From contig DJOV01000041.1 of the NCBI GenBank assembly GCA_002437285.1, positions 1-32,093 on the forward strand: a stretch of 32,093 nucleotides of DNA, written 5' to 3'. Under the pieces are notes generated by a model. That model saw only the letters and a list, made by a program, of their open reading frames with translations. It was not told where the DNA came from and did no database searches. Both the position numbers and the translations under genes were made by a program. Origin of the DNA: Prevotella sp. UBA6429 (lineage in GTDB: Bacteria; Bacteroidota; Bacteroidia; Bacteroidales; Bacteroidaceae). How positions within the stretch are numbered: the first letter of the stretch is position 1; each line of letters starts with the position of its first letter. Below are positions 25,125 to 32,093 of this stretch, piece by piece.

Positions 25125-25523
25125 ATGGACAATATAAGTAAGGCCAAGGACTATCAAGAGTTTCTTGCTGGCATAAAAGAATTGGCAAAGGGACTGATGC
25201 AAATTCGTGAGAGAGCAGCCATAGAGTATGCTCCTATGGTGGAAGAGTTCTGCGCGAGGAAACACGCAACTGCAAATGAAGTAGGACGGATGCTTGACTA
25301 TCTGTTTGAATTTGCCGATGACGAACGCATATTGCTTATGTACAGAAAAGTCTGCCGAAGATTCTTCTATGAATATCCCGAAACAATTAGCTTCTATATC
25401 ATGGAGTACAGAAAGGAATATGACCGTGAAAGCCTTGTCGGTACCGAATATGAATATCTGCTTCATGAAGATGATGACTTATATGACGAAGTGTGTGTGA
25501 AACAAAACAATAAAACAGAATAA
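25125..25523 (+). CDS. Hypothetical protein (132 aa)
   Basis: I do not recognise this protein. It has no signal peptide or membrane segment and reads as mainly alpha-helical. An N-terminal half with basic and hydrophobic residues (ELAKGLMQIRERAAIEYAP) is followed by a Tyr/Phe-rich segment (RRFFYEYPETISFYIMEYR) and a strongly acidic end (LLHEDDDLYDE). It is likely cytoplasmic. It lies 12 bp after the ATPase gene and 3 bp before the 224-aa gene, so the three are probably co-transcribed and translation of the last two may be coupled. An accessory or immunity role is conceivable but unsupported by any motif. Confidence 0.75.
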   Translation: MDNISKAKDYQEFLAGIKELAKGLMQIRERAAIEYAPMVEEFCARKHATANEVGRMLDYLFEFADDERILLMYRKVCRRFFYEYPETISFYIMEYRKEYDRESLVGTEYEYLLHEDDDLYDEVCVKQNNKTE

Positions 25524-25526
25524 ACT

Positions 25527-26201
25527 ATGGGAACAGCATTACTGGCACTCTGCTTCTGCGCGTTGTCGCTCGTCCTTGCCTTGTTTGTGGGCGTATCGCC
25601 AATAAGCGGCAAGGCAAAGATTAGATTCATGTATGTTGGTGCTGCGCTGTCGTTGATGGCAGTGCCAATCATGAGCCATTACATTGCAGGGCTGAACGAT
25701 ATTGTGGACGAGCTACGCTATCAAGCCGTGCTGGTGTTCATCGTCGTTGTGTGTTGCTATTGCTTCGTCATGGCAAATATGGTGAAGTACAATGTCATGA
25801 AGAAAAAGGTGGCGGTACTTGAAGACACGGTGGAGAAACTCGAGCAGGAACGTGCAGCAGCAATGTCGCAAGCCGTGGATGAAGAGCAACAGCACAAAGT
25901 GCAAGAAGCACTCGATTGGTTTGCAGCGAAGATGAGCGTGTTCAGCAAAGAAGAACAAGATTCCATAAACGCCTGTGCCATAGCCTTTGCCGAACGTGAC
26001 CAGATAGTAATACCTAAAGTCAGCATAGCCGTCAATGCCAAATGCAGCCAATCCGACCTCATGGCGTATGCCAGTTCCGCTTTCTTCAAGATAGGAAAGA
26101 AGCGAAAGGATATTGCACGGTTCCTCAGTGTTGTGTTCAAGGCATATTTTCCAGGCGGTGAGGGATTTGTGTATAAGAAGATGCCTGGAGTAAAACTATA
26201 A
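25527..26201 (+). CDS. Membrane protein with coiled coil (224 aa, unknown)
   Basis: I do not recognise the family. Three hydrophobic segments are visible (about residues 3-22, 32-54 and 66-86). A coiled-coil-like stretch follows (about 88-135, KKKVAVLEDTVEKLEQERA), then a soluble C-terminal domain of about 85 residues containing ISAVNAKCSQSDL-like and RKDIARFLSVVFKAYFPGG segments. The positive residues at 90-94 suggest the coiled coil is cytoplasmic. The start is 3 bp after the previous stop, and the helicase start is 22 bp downstream. A membrane-anchored sensor or effector in a defence operon would have this shape, but that is inference. The basic, phage-integration-like segment near the end may bind nucleic acid. 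Confidence 0.78.
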   Translation: MGTALLALCFCALSLVLALFVGVSPISGKAKIRFMYVGAALSLMAVPIMSHYIAGLNDIVDELRYQAVLVFIVVVCCYCFVMANMVKYNVMKKKVAVLEDTVEKLEQERAAAMSQAVDEEQQHKVQEALDWFAAKMSVFSKEEQDSINACAIAFAERDQIVIPKVSIAVNAKCSQSDLMAYASSAFFKIGKKRKDIARFLSVVFKAYFPGGEGFVYKKMPGVKL

Positions 26202-26223
26202 AGAACCTAATTATAATTTCAAT

Positions 26224-29200
26224 ATGAACGAAATAACTAATGATATGCAACCGACAAATTCCAATTTCTTTACGAATAGGAATGGTAACACTCTTATGAA
26301 AGAGTTTGAGGGTGTGTTACAACATAACAATCATATTAAGAATCTTGATGCTGTAGTTGGCTTTCTTCGTGCATCAGGATACTTTTCCTTGCGTCCATTC
26401 TTAGACCACATCAATAAGGTGCGAGTGCTTATTGGTATAGATGTCGACAAATATATAGCACAAGCTGCCAGCCAAGGGAAGATTTTCTTTGGTGCAGAAG
26501 AAGAAGTGAAAGAGGATTGCTTGCGTAAAATCCGTAAAGATATAGAGCGTTCTAACTACTCAAAGGAAGTTGAGAGTGGTATGCTTCAGATGGTTCAAGA
26601 CCTTATAGACGGCAAACTTGAACTACGCGCTCATCCGTCAAAGAGAATACATGCAAAGTTGTATGTACTCTATCCTGATGATTTCAATCAGTATTCCCAA
26701 GGCATCGCTATAACCGGTTCAAGCAATTTATCTGGCAATGGACTTGGTATTTCGCAAGATAAGCAATATGAGTTCAATGTCAAGCTTGACCGATTTGATG
26801 ATGTAAAATTTGCCAAAGACGAATTTGAATTGTTATGGAAAGAAGCTGAAGGTTGTGAGATTACCGCAGAAGATGTGAAAACGTCCATTGACAAGACCTA
26901 TTTAAAAGGTGATGTTGCTCCATACGATTTGTACATCAAGATGCTTATGGAATACTTCTCAGATCGAGTATTGGCCACAGATGACAACAATCCGTTTGAT
27001 ATGCCTGAGGGATATACCAAGTATGATTACCAAATGGATGCTGTAGTGGAGGGATATCAGAAGCTCATTAAATATGATGGCTTTTTTCTTGCAGATGTCG
27101 TTGGTCTTGGTAAGACAGTTATTGCAACCATGATTGCAAAGAAGTTCTTGATAGAGAATGGACGTGATAAGACGAAGATTCTTGTTGTATATCCTCCAGC
27201 TGTAGAACAAAACTGGAAAGCGACCTTCAAAGATTTTGGGATAGACAAATATGCCAAATTTATTTCCAATGGAAGTTTAGCAAAGGTCCTTGATGAAGAG
27301 AACTACAACTATTGGAATGCTGATGAGTACGATTTAATATTGGTGGACGAGGCTCACAAGTTTCGTTCACACACTACAGCTGCGTTTGAACAACTGCAGG
27401 AAATTTGCAAGATGCCTCGCATAGAAAACGGAAATATTCCAGGATATAAGAAAAAAGTAATGCTCATTTCGGCAACACCAATGAACAATACGCCAGCCGA
27501 CATTTACAATGAGATACAGCTGTTTCAAGACCCTCGACGTTGTACGATAGACGGAGTGGCAAACTTGACCGCATTCTTCTCTCCTCTTATCAAGGAGTTC
27601 CAACAATTAAGGAAAGACCCCAACTTTGATGTGACACAGTTTAAGAAGTTGGCCGAACATGTGCGCGACCGTGTTATAAAGCCTCTGACAGTTCGCCGCA
27701 CAAGAACCGACATTGAAAGTGTAGCTCGTTATAACAAAGATGTAAATGGATTTCCAAAGGTTGAACGTCCTATCGAAAACAGATATGAACTGAATGAGCA
27801 TTTGGCCAATCTGTTTGAAAGCGCAATGGAGACTCTTGACAAGAAATTGAGCTATGCTCGTTATCAGGCTATTGCTTATTTGAAACCAGAAGCAGCAAAC
27901 GGCTTGTATGACAATGCCGAATTGATAAGCCGTAGCCTGGCTGGAATACGCAAGAATGGATTGGTAAAACGACTTGAAAGCAGTTTCTATGCTTTCCAAA
28001 TATCGTTGAATAATTTCCGTCAAGCAAACCAAAACATGATAGACATGTTCAATCGCGACAAGGTATTCATTGCCCCAGACCTTGACATAAATAACTTGTT
28101 GGAAGCCGGACTTTCAGATGAAGAAATCGAAGAAAAATTAAACGCTAAAGCGGAGGAAAATCCCAAAAACTCTGTATTTAAGGCTGAAGATTTCGCCCCT
28201 GAGTATATCGAATTGTTGCAGCAAGACAAAGAGATACTCGAAAAAATGTACACGGAATGGGAAGGAATAACAGATGAAGACGATTCCAAGTTTGCAAAAT
28301 TCAATGAACTGCTAAAACACGAGTTGTTTAAGAACGACCGTAATCCTGAGCAAAAGTTGGTGGTATTTTCTGAGTCTGTTGATACGGTTAAGTATCTCGA
28401 AAGACGCATTAACCGCAAGGACGTATTAGTCATCTCTGCAGACAATAGAAGCAAACTGTTCAAGACGATTCGAGAGAATTTTGACGCAAATTATAAAACA
28501 AAGCTCAATAAATACAATATAATCCTCACAACTGACGTTTTAGCAGAAGGAGTAAACTTGCATCGAGCCAACGTGATAGTCAACTACGATACACCTTGGA
28601 ACAGTACACGCCTTATGCAGCGCATAGGCCGTGTGAACCGTATAGGTTCTTCGTCAAAGCACATATACAACTATGTGTTCTATCCTTCGCGTGAAGGTAA
28701 TAGGGAAATCAATCTGAATCAAATAGCTTTGAGTAAGATACAAACATTCCACTCCACATTTGGCGAGGACAACCAGATCTACTCACAGGAGGAAATTCTT
28801 GATCGAGACCTTACCAAATTGTTTGATGAAGGCATGAGGCGGCAAAAGGAAGAAAGCAATCAAGAATTGCCATTCTATGAGGAACTACGGACTCTTTACA
28901 AGACAAATCGCAGGGAGTACAATCGCATAGAGAAACTGTCATTGCGTAGTAGAACCGGACGTGATACAAGACGGGTTGATGGTGTGACACTATCTGGAGA
29001 CACGCTCGTGTTTCTCAAGACTAATTTCCGTAAGGTATTTTTCCTTGTGTCAGAAACAGCCAAGGAGTTGTCTGTGCTTGATGCTCTCAAATATTTCAAA
29101 GCAGATAAAGAGGAACAACCTGTGGAACGCATAGAGCAACATTATAAACATATCAATATGGCATTGCAAAAATTCCGTGCCATACAAGATGAGGAAATGC

Positions 29201-29556
29201 GCAACCAAGAAAATGCGCAAGATGCGCAAAATACGCTCGGTGCACAGGTCAGTACAGCAGTAAGCCTGTTAAACAACTTTCTACGTGAAATAGATGATAG
29301 CGATCTATATATGAAAATTGTTCAACTGAAGACGTTGGCAGAGCGTGGCGTTATCACCTACATTCCGAAACGTTTGCAGCGCATACAGAAAGATTTGCGC
29401 CGAACAAGTGGAAAGGCACGTATGACACACGATGAGGCTTTGGCTGAAATTATCGAAATGGCGAAAAAATACTCACCATACTTTATGGCACAAGAGTCTC
29501 AACTCAATGAGCTAGAGACCAATGCCGAAATAATATTATCAGAATCATTTAGATAA
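26224..29556 (+). CDS. PLD-family nuclease / SNF2 helicase fusion (anti-phage-type)
   Basis: The protein has 1110 residues. An N-terminal phospholipase-D-like domain (about 25-200) carries His143-x-Lys145 (HAK) and GSSNLS at 165-170, a single HKD-type site as in dimeric PLD nucleases. An SNF2-type helicase follows: GLGKT within 290-298 (Walker A), DEAH at 375-378, ISATPMNN (motif III), VFSESVD near motif IV and QRIGRVNRIG at 799-808 (motif VI). A long insert with helical segments (about 540-690) separates the RecA lobes. Such fusions are known from defence islands, and DISARM-like systems use separate PLD, SNF2 and methylase genes. Expected activity is ATP-driven translocation on DNA with cleavage by the PLD domain. 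The methyltransferase begins 5 bp downstream. Confidence 0.9.
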   Translation: MNEITNDMQPTNSNFFTNRNGNTLMKEFEGVLQHNNHIKNLDAVVGFLRASGYFSLRPFLDHINKVRVLIGIDVDKYIAQAASQGKIFFGAEEEVKEDCLRKIRKDIERSNYSKEVESGMLQMVQDLIDGKLELRAHPSKRIHAKLYVLYPDDFNQYSQGIAITGSSNLSGNGLGISQDKQYEFNVKLDRFDDVKFAKDEFELLWKEAEGCEITAEDVKTSIDKTYLKGDVAPYDLYIKMLMEYFSDRVLATDDNNPFDMPEGYTKYDYQMDAVVEGYQKLIKYDGFFLADVVGLGKTVIATMIAKKFLIENGRDKTKILVVYPPAVEQNWKATFKDFGIDKYAKFISNGSLAKVLDEENYNYWNADEYDLILVDEAHKFRSHTTAAFEQLQEICKMPRIENGNIPGYKKKVMLISATPMNNTPADIYNEIQLFQDPRRCTIDGVANLTAFFSPLIKEFQQLRKDPNFDVTQFKKLAEHVRDRVIKPLTVRRTRTDIESVARYNKDVNGFPKVERPIENRYELNEHLANLFESAMETLDKKLSYARYQAIAYLKPEAANGLYDNAELISRSLAGIRKNGLVKRLESSFYAFQISLNNFRQANQNMIDMFNRDKVFIAPDLDINNLLEAGLSDEEIEEKLNAKAEENPKNSVFKAEDFAPEYIELLQQDKEILEKMYTEWEGITDEDDSKFAKFNELLKHELFKNDRNPEQKLVVFSESVDTVKYLERRINRKDVLVISADNRSKLFKTIRENFDANYKTKLNKYNIILTTDVLAEGVNLHRANVIVNYDTPWNSTRLMQRIGRVNRIGSSSKHIYNYVFYPSREGNREINLNQIALSKIQTFHSTFGEDNQIYSQEEILDRDLTKLFDEGMRRQKEESNQELPFYEELRTLYKTNRREYNRIEKLSLRSRTGRDTRRVDGVTLSGDTLVFLKTNFRKVFFLVSETAKELSVLDALKYFKADKEEQPVERIEQHYKHINMALQKFRAIQDEEMRNQENAQDAQNTLGAQVSTAVSLLNNFLREIDDSDLYMKIVQLKTLAERGVITYIPKRLQRIQKDLRRTSGKARMTHDEALAEIIEMAKKYSPYFMAQESQLNELETNAEIILSESFR

Positions 29557-29561
29557 ATTAT

Positions 29562-32093
29562 ATGAATTATAAGGAAGTCATAGAAGCAAAATACAATCGT
29601 GAAGCTTGGCAGCAGCTACTTCACGATATATTCCTCAACAAGGTGCAGTTCTACAACAGCACCAGTGAGGTAAAAGTAAATAGTAGACTTGCCAAAAGTG
29701 CGTTGTACATCGGAAGAATATCACTTTCTGATGGGGAGTCACTTGGCATCTATGAGGTGGAACTTGCCGATAAGGTGGACATAGAACGCAACAAGCGCGG
29801 CATACGAGATATGCTTACCAAAGATTGGAAGGATATGGGGCATGCAGGTGCATTCATGTTCTGTTATCGTAAGAACGAAAGCGTATTGCGCTTCTCTTAT
29901 GTCAGCGAGACATGGGGATTCAACAAGAAGGGTGACTATGAGAAACTTTCAACTAATACCAAGCGATACACATATCTTCTTGGAGAAGGACGCGGATGTC
30001 GTACTGCCATTGAGCAGTTTTGCGCATTGAAAGAAAGCAAGCAGTCGCTTAGTGATGTAACCGCAGCCTTCTCTGTCGAGGCTCTAACCAAGCAATTCTA
30101 TAAGGATTTGTTTGATTGGTACCAATGGGCTGTAGACCCTGCTTCTGGCGTGTATTTCCCTAACAATACATCTACCGAAGATGATGACCGGGAGGATATT
30201 GAAACAAAGATTATCCGCATGATAACCCGAATCATGTTTGTGTGGTTCATCAAGCAGAAAGACCTTGTGCCAGACAAAATATTTGATGCGGATTTCCTCA
30301 GCACGATATTGAAAGACTTTAACCCCGAAAGTAAGGAGGTTGGCAATTATTATAATGCCATCCTTCAAAACTTGTTCTTTGCCACGCTCAACCGAGCCAT
30401 AGAGGACGAGCAGGGTAACAAACGTCGTTTTGCAACCAATGTGAAGAAAGACATCAAAACTCTTTACCGCTATCCAGAAATGTTCAAAATCAGTGAGGAT
30501 GAGGTGGTAAAGATGTTCTCGGAGGTTCCTTTCCTCAATGGTGGTCTGTTTGAGTGTCTTGACAAGACAAAGACTATAGACGGGGTGGAACAGGCTTACA
30601 ACTATGACGGTTTCAGTCGTAACGACAAGAAATTTGCTGATGGGCGCTACCGCAATCGTGCTGTTGTGCCGAATATTCTTTTCTTCGATGAGGAAAGAGG
30701 ATTGATATCCATTCTCAGCCGCTATAATTTCACCATTGAAGAGAACTCGCCCGAAGAACAGCAAGTTGCACTTGACCCTGAGTTGCTTGGTAAAGTCTTT
30801 GAGAACCTTTTGGGTGCCTATAACCCTGAGACGAGAGAAACAGCACGCAATCAAAGTGGCTCATTCTACACGCCACGAGAGATTGTGAACTATATGGTTG
30901 ACGAAAGTCTTATCTCTTACTTGGGTAACACAGCCTTTGTACGCTCGCTATTTTCACCAGAATTCAGTTACGATAAGACAAAAACGGATGAATACAAAGC
31001 TATAGCAGACAAACTGAAAGCCATCAAGATACTCGACCCTGCCTGTGGTTCGGGAGCGTTCCCTATGGGATTGCTTAACCGTATGATAGATATTCTTGGT
31101 CATATCTCTCCCGAAGAGAATACTTATGACTTGAAGTTGTCTATCATTGAGAACTGTATCTATGGCAGCGATATCCAAAGCATTGCGGCCCAAATCACTA
31201 AGCTCCGTTTCTTTATCTCGCTTATTTGTAATTGTGAGAAAGACGCCAGTAAGCCCAACTTTGGTATTCCTACCCTGCCAAATCTCGAAACAAAGTTTGT
31301 CGCTGCTAACTCGTTGATAGCCAAGAAACGACAGACATGTCATAGTTTGTTTGAAAATCCGGAAATAGAGCCTACCAAACAGGCCTTGACAGAAATTCGT
31401 CATGAACATTTTGCTGCAAAGACGGCAAACCGCAAAAGCACATTGCGCCAAAAAGACAAAGAACTTCGCGAGAAGCTGGCCCGACTGTTAGCAGAAGACA
31501 ATGATTTTGCTCCAGCTGATGCAAAGCAGCTTGCGGACTGGAATCCATACGATCAAAATGCCGTTGCCGATTTCTTCGATCCTGAATGGATGTTTGGAGT
31601 CAGCGATGGCTTCGATATTGTTATCGGCAATCCACCGTACATCCAGCTTCAGAACGATGGCGGAAAATTGGCACAGTTGTATGCGGACTGTAATTATAAG
31701 ACATTTGCGCGTACAGGCGATATCTATTGTCTGTTCTATGAGCGTGGTTATCAGCTTCTGAAGCCCAATGGCCATCTTTGCTATATCACGTCAAACAAGT
31801 GGATGCGTGCAGGCTATGGGGAAAAGACCCGTGATTTCTTTGCCAGGAATACCAATCCCATGCTCTTGATAGATTTTGCTGGTGTGAAAATCTTTGAGAG
31901 TGCAACCGTAGACACTAACATATTGCTCTTTGCTAAAGCAGCCAATGAACATAAGACATGGTGTGCTGTCACCAATAAGCAGAATAAGGATAGTGTAAAG
32001 AATTTGAGCGTTTTCGTGCAGCAGACGGGGACGGAATGCGAGTTCAGCAACTCTGACTCATGGGTAATTCTCTCACCTATCGAGCAGAGCATC
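29562..32093 (+). CDS. Eco57I/PglX-like adenine DNA methyltransferase (3' end beyond window)
   Basis: The frame is open from the ATG at 29562 to the last base, giving 844 codons with no stop, so the gene continues outside. Residues 492-498 are DPACGSG (SAM-binding motif I) and 690-693 are NPPY (catalytic motif IV), the pattern of N6-adenine methylases. GSFYTPREIVNYMV upstream (about 435-450) is typical of type IIG/Eco57I and PglX enzymes. The N-terminal approximately 170 residues include IYEVELADKVDIERNK, a segment recurrent at the start of such enzymes that may be a nuclease-like or recognition region; I cannot confirm catalysis. It starts 5 bp after the helicase stop, so the two are almost certainly one unit, with this protein protecting host DNA. 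Confidence 0.92.
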   Translation, partial: MNYKEVIEAKYNREAWQQLLHDIFLNKVQFYNSTSEVKVNSRLAKSALYIGRISLSDGESLGIYEVELADKVDIERNKRGIRDMLTKDWKDMGHAGAFMFCYRKNESVLRFSYVSETWGFNKKGDYEKLSTNTKRYTYLLGEGRGCRTAIEQFCALKESKQSLSDVTAAFSVEALTKQFYKDLFDWYQWAVDPASGVYFPNNTSTEDDDREDIETKIIRMITRIMFVWFIKQKDLVPDKIFDADFLSTILKDFNPESKEVGNYYNAILQNLFFATLNRAIEDEQGNKRRFATNVKKDIKTLYRYPEMFKISEDEVVKMFSEVPFLNGGLFECLDKTKTIDGVEQAYNYDGFSRNDKKFADGRYRNRAVVPNILFFDEERGLISILSRYNFTIEENSPEEQQVALDPELLGKVFENLLGAYNPETRETARNQSGSFYTPREIVNYMVDESLISYLGNTAFVRSLFSPEFSYDKTKTDEYKAIADKLKAIKILDPACGSGAFPMGLLNRMIDILGHISPEENTYDLKLSIIENCIYGSDIQSIAAQITKLRFFISLICNCEKDASKPNFGIPTLPNLETKFVAANSLIAKKRQTCHSLFENPEIEPTKQALTEIRHEHFAAKTANRKSTLRQKDKELREKLARLLAEDNDFAPADAKQLADWNPYDQNAVADFFDPEWMFGVSDGFDIVIGNPPYIQLQNDGGKLAQLYADCNYKTFARTGDIYCLFYERGYQLLKPNGHLCYITSNKWMRAGYGEKTRDFFARNTNPMLLIDFAGVKIFESATVDTNILLFAKAANEHKTWCAVTNKQNKDSVKNLSVFVQQTGTECEFSNSDSWVILSPIEQSI

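Noticed and set aside
30084..30854. 256-aa minus-strand open frame
   Set aside because: It lies opposite the methyltransferase, whose plus-strand frame carries clear catalytic motifs.

Overview
The window looks like Bacteroidota (order Bacteroidales, probably Prevotellaceae-like) chromosomal DNA. The evidence is two SusC/SusD pairs, SPII lipoproteins, A-rich leaders without clear Shine-Dalgarno sites, promoter -7 boxes of the TAnnTTTG type, and a T9SS-like C-terminal tail. The assignment rests on gene families and motifs; no 16S rRNA or other species marker is present.

Region 1 (1-20.6 kb) is a GC-rich outer-membrane uptake/surface locus. A non-coding leader (1-620) carries a MITE-like inverted repeat, three phased TGAGAC repeats and a -7 box. 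Seven closely spaced plus-strand genes follow: a four-repeat fasciclin (FAS1-like) lipoprotein, SusC, SusD, two more FAS1-type lipoproteins with C-terminal beta-sandwich regions, then a second SusC and SusD. After a 181-bp gap with a promoter-bearing inverted repeat comes a 1133-aa secreted multidomain protein and a strong terminator. The layout resembles a polysaccharide-utilization locus, but no glycoside hydrolase, lyase, esterase, sulfatase, peptidase or regulator gene is visible. The substrate is therefore unknown.

Region 2 (20.7-23.2 kb) is ordinary chromosome: comF on the minus strand, then a stand-alone DnaQ-type 3'-5' exonuclease and a secreted DUF4846-like protein on the plus strand, closed by a near-perfect terminator.

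Region 3 (23.2-23.8 kb) is non-coding. It holds an array of palindromic repeats of about 58-79 bp, followed by five phased degenerate 23-bp tandem repeats and a -7 box.

Region 4 (23.8-32.1 kb) is visibly AT-richer and looks horizontally acquired. Five plus-strand genes are separated by 3-22 bp: an AAA_14/DUF4143-type ATPase, two unrecognised proteins (132 aa; 224 aa with membrane segments and a coiled coil), a 1110-aa PLD-nuclease/SNF2-helicase fusion, and an Eco57I/PglX-like adenine methyltransferase that runs off the window end. The last two make a plausible restriction-modification-like anti-phage module: methylate self, translocate on and cut foreign DNA. Whether the ATPase and the two unknowns belong to the same system is the most interesting open question here.
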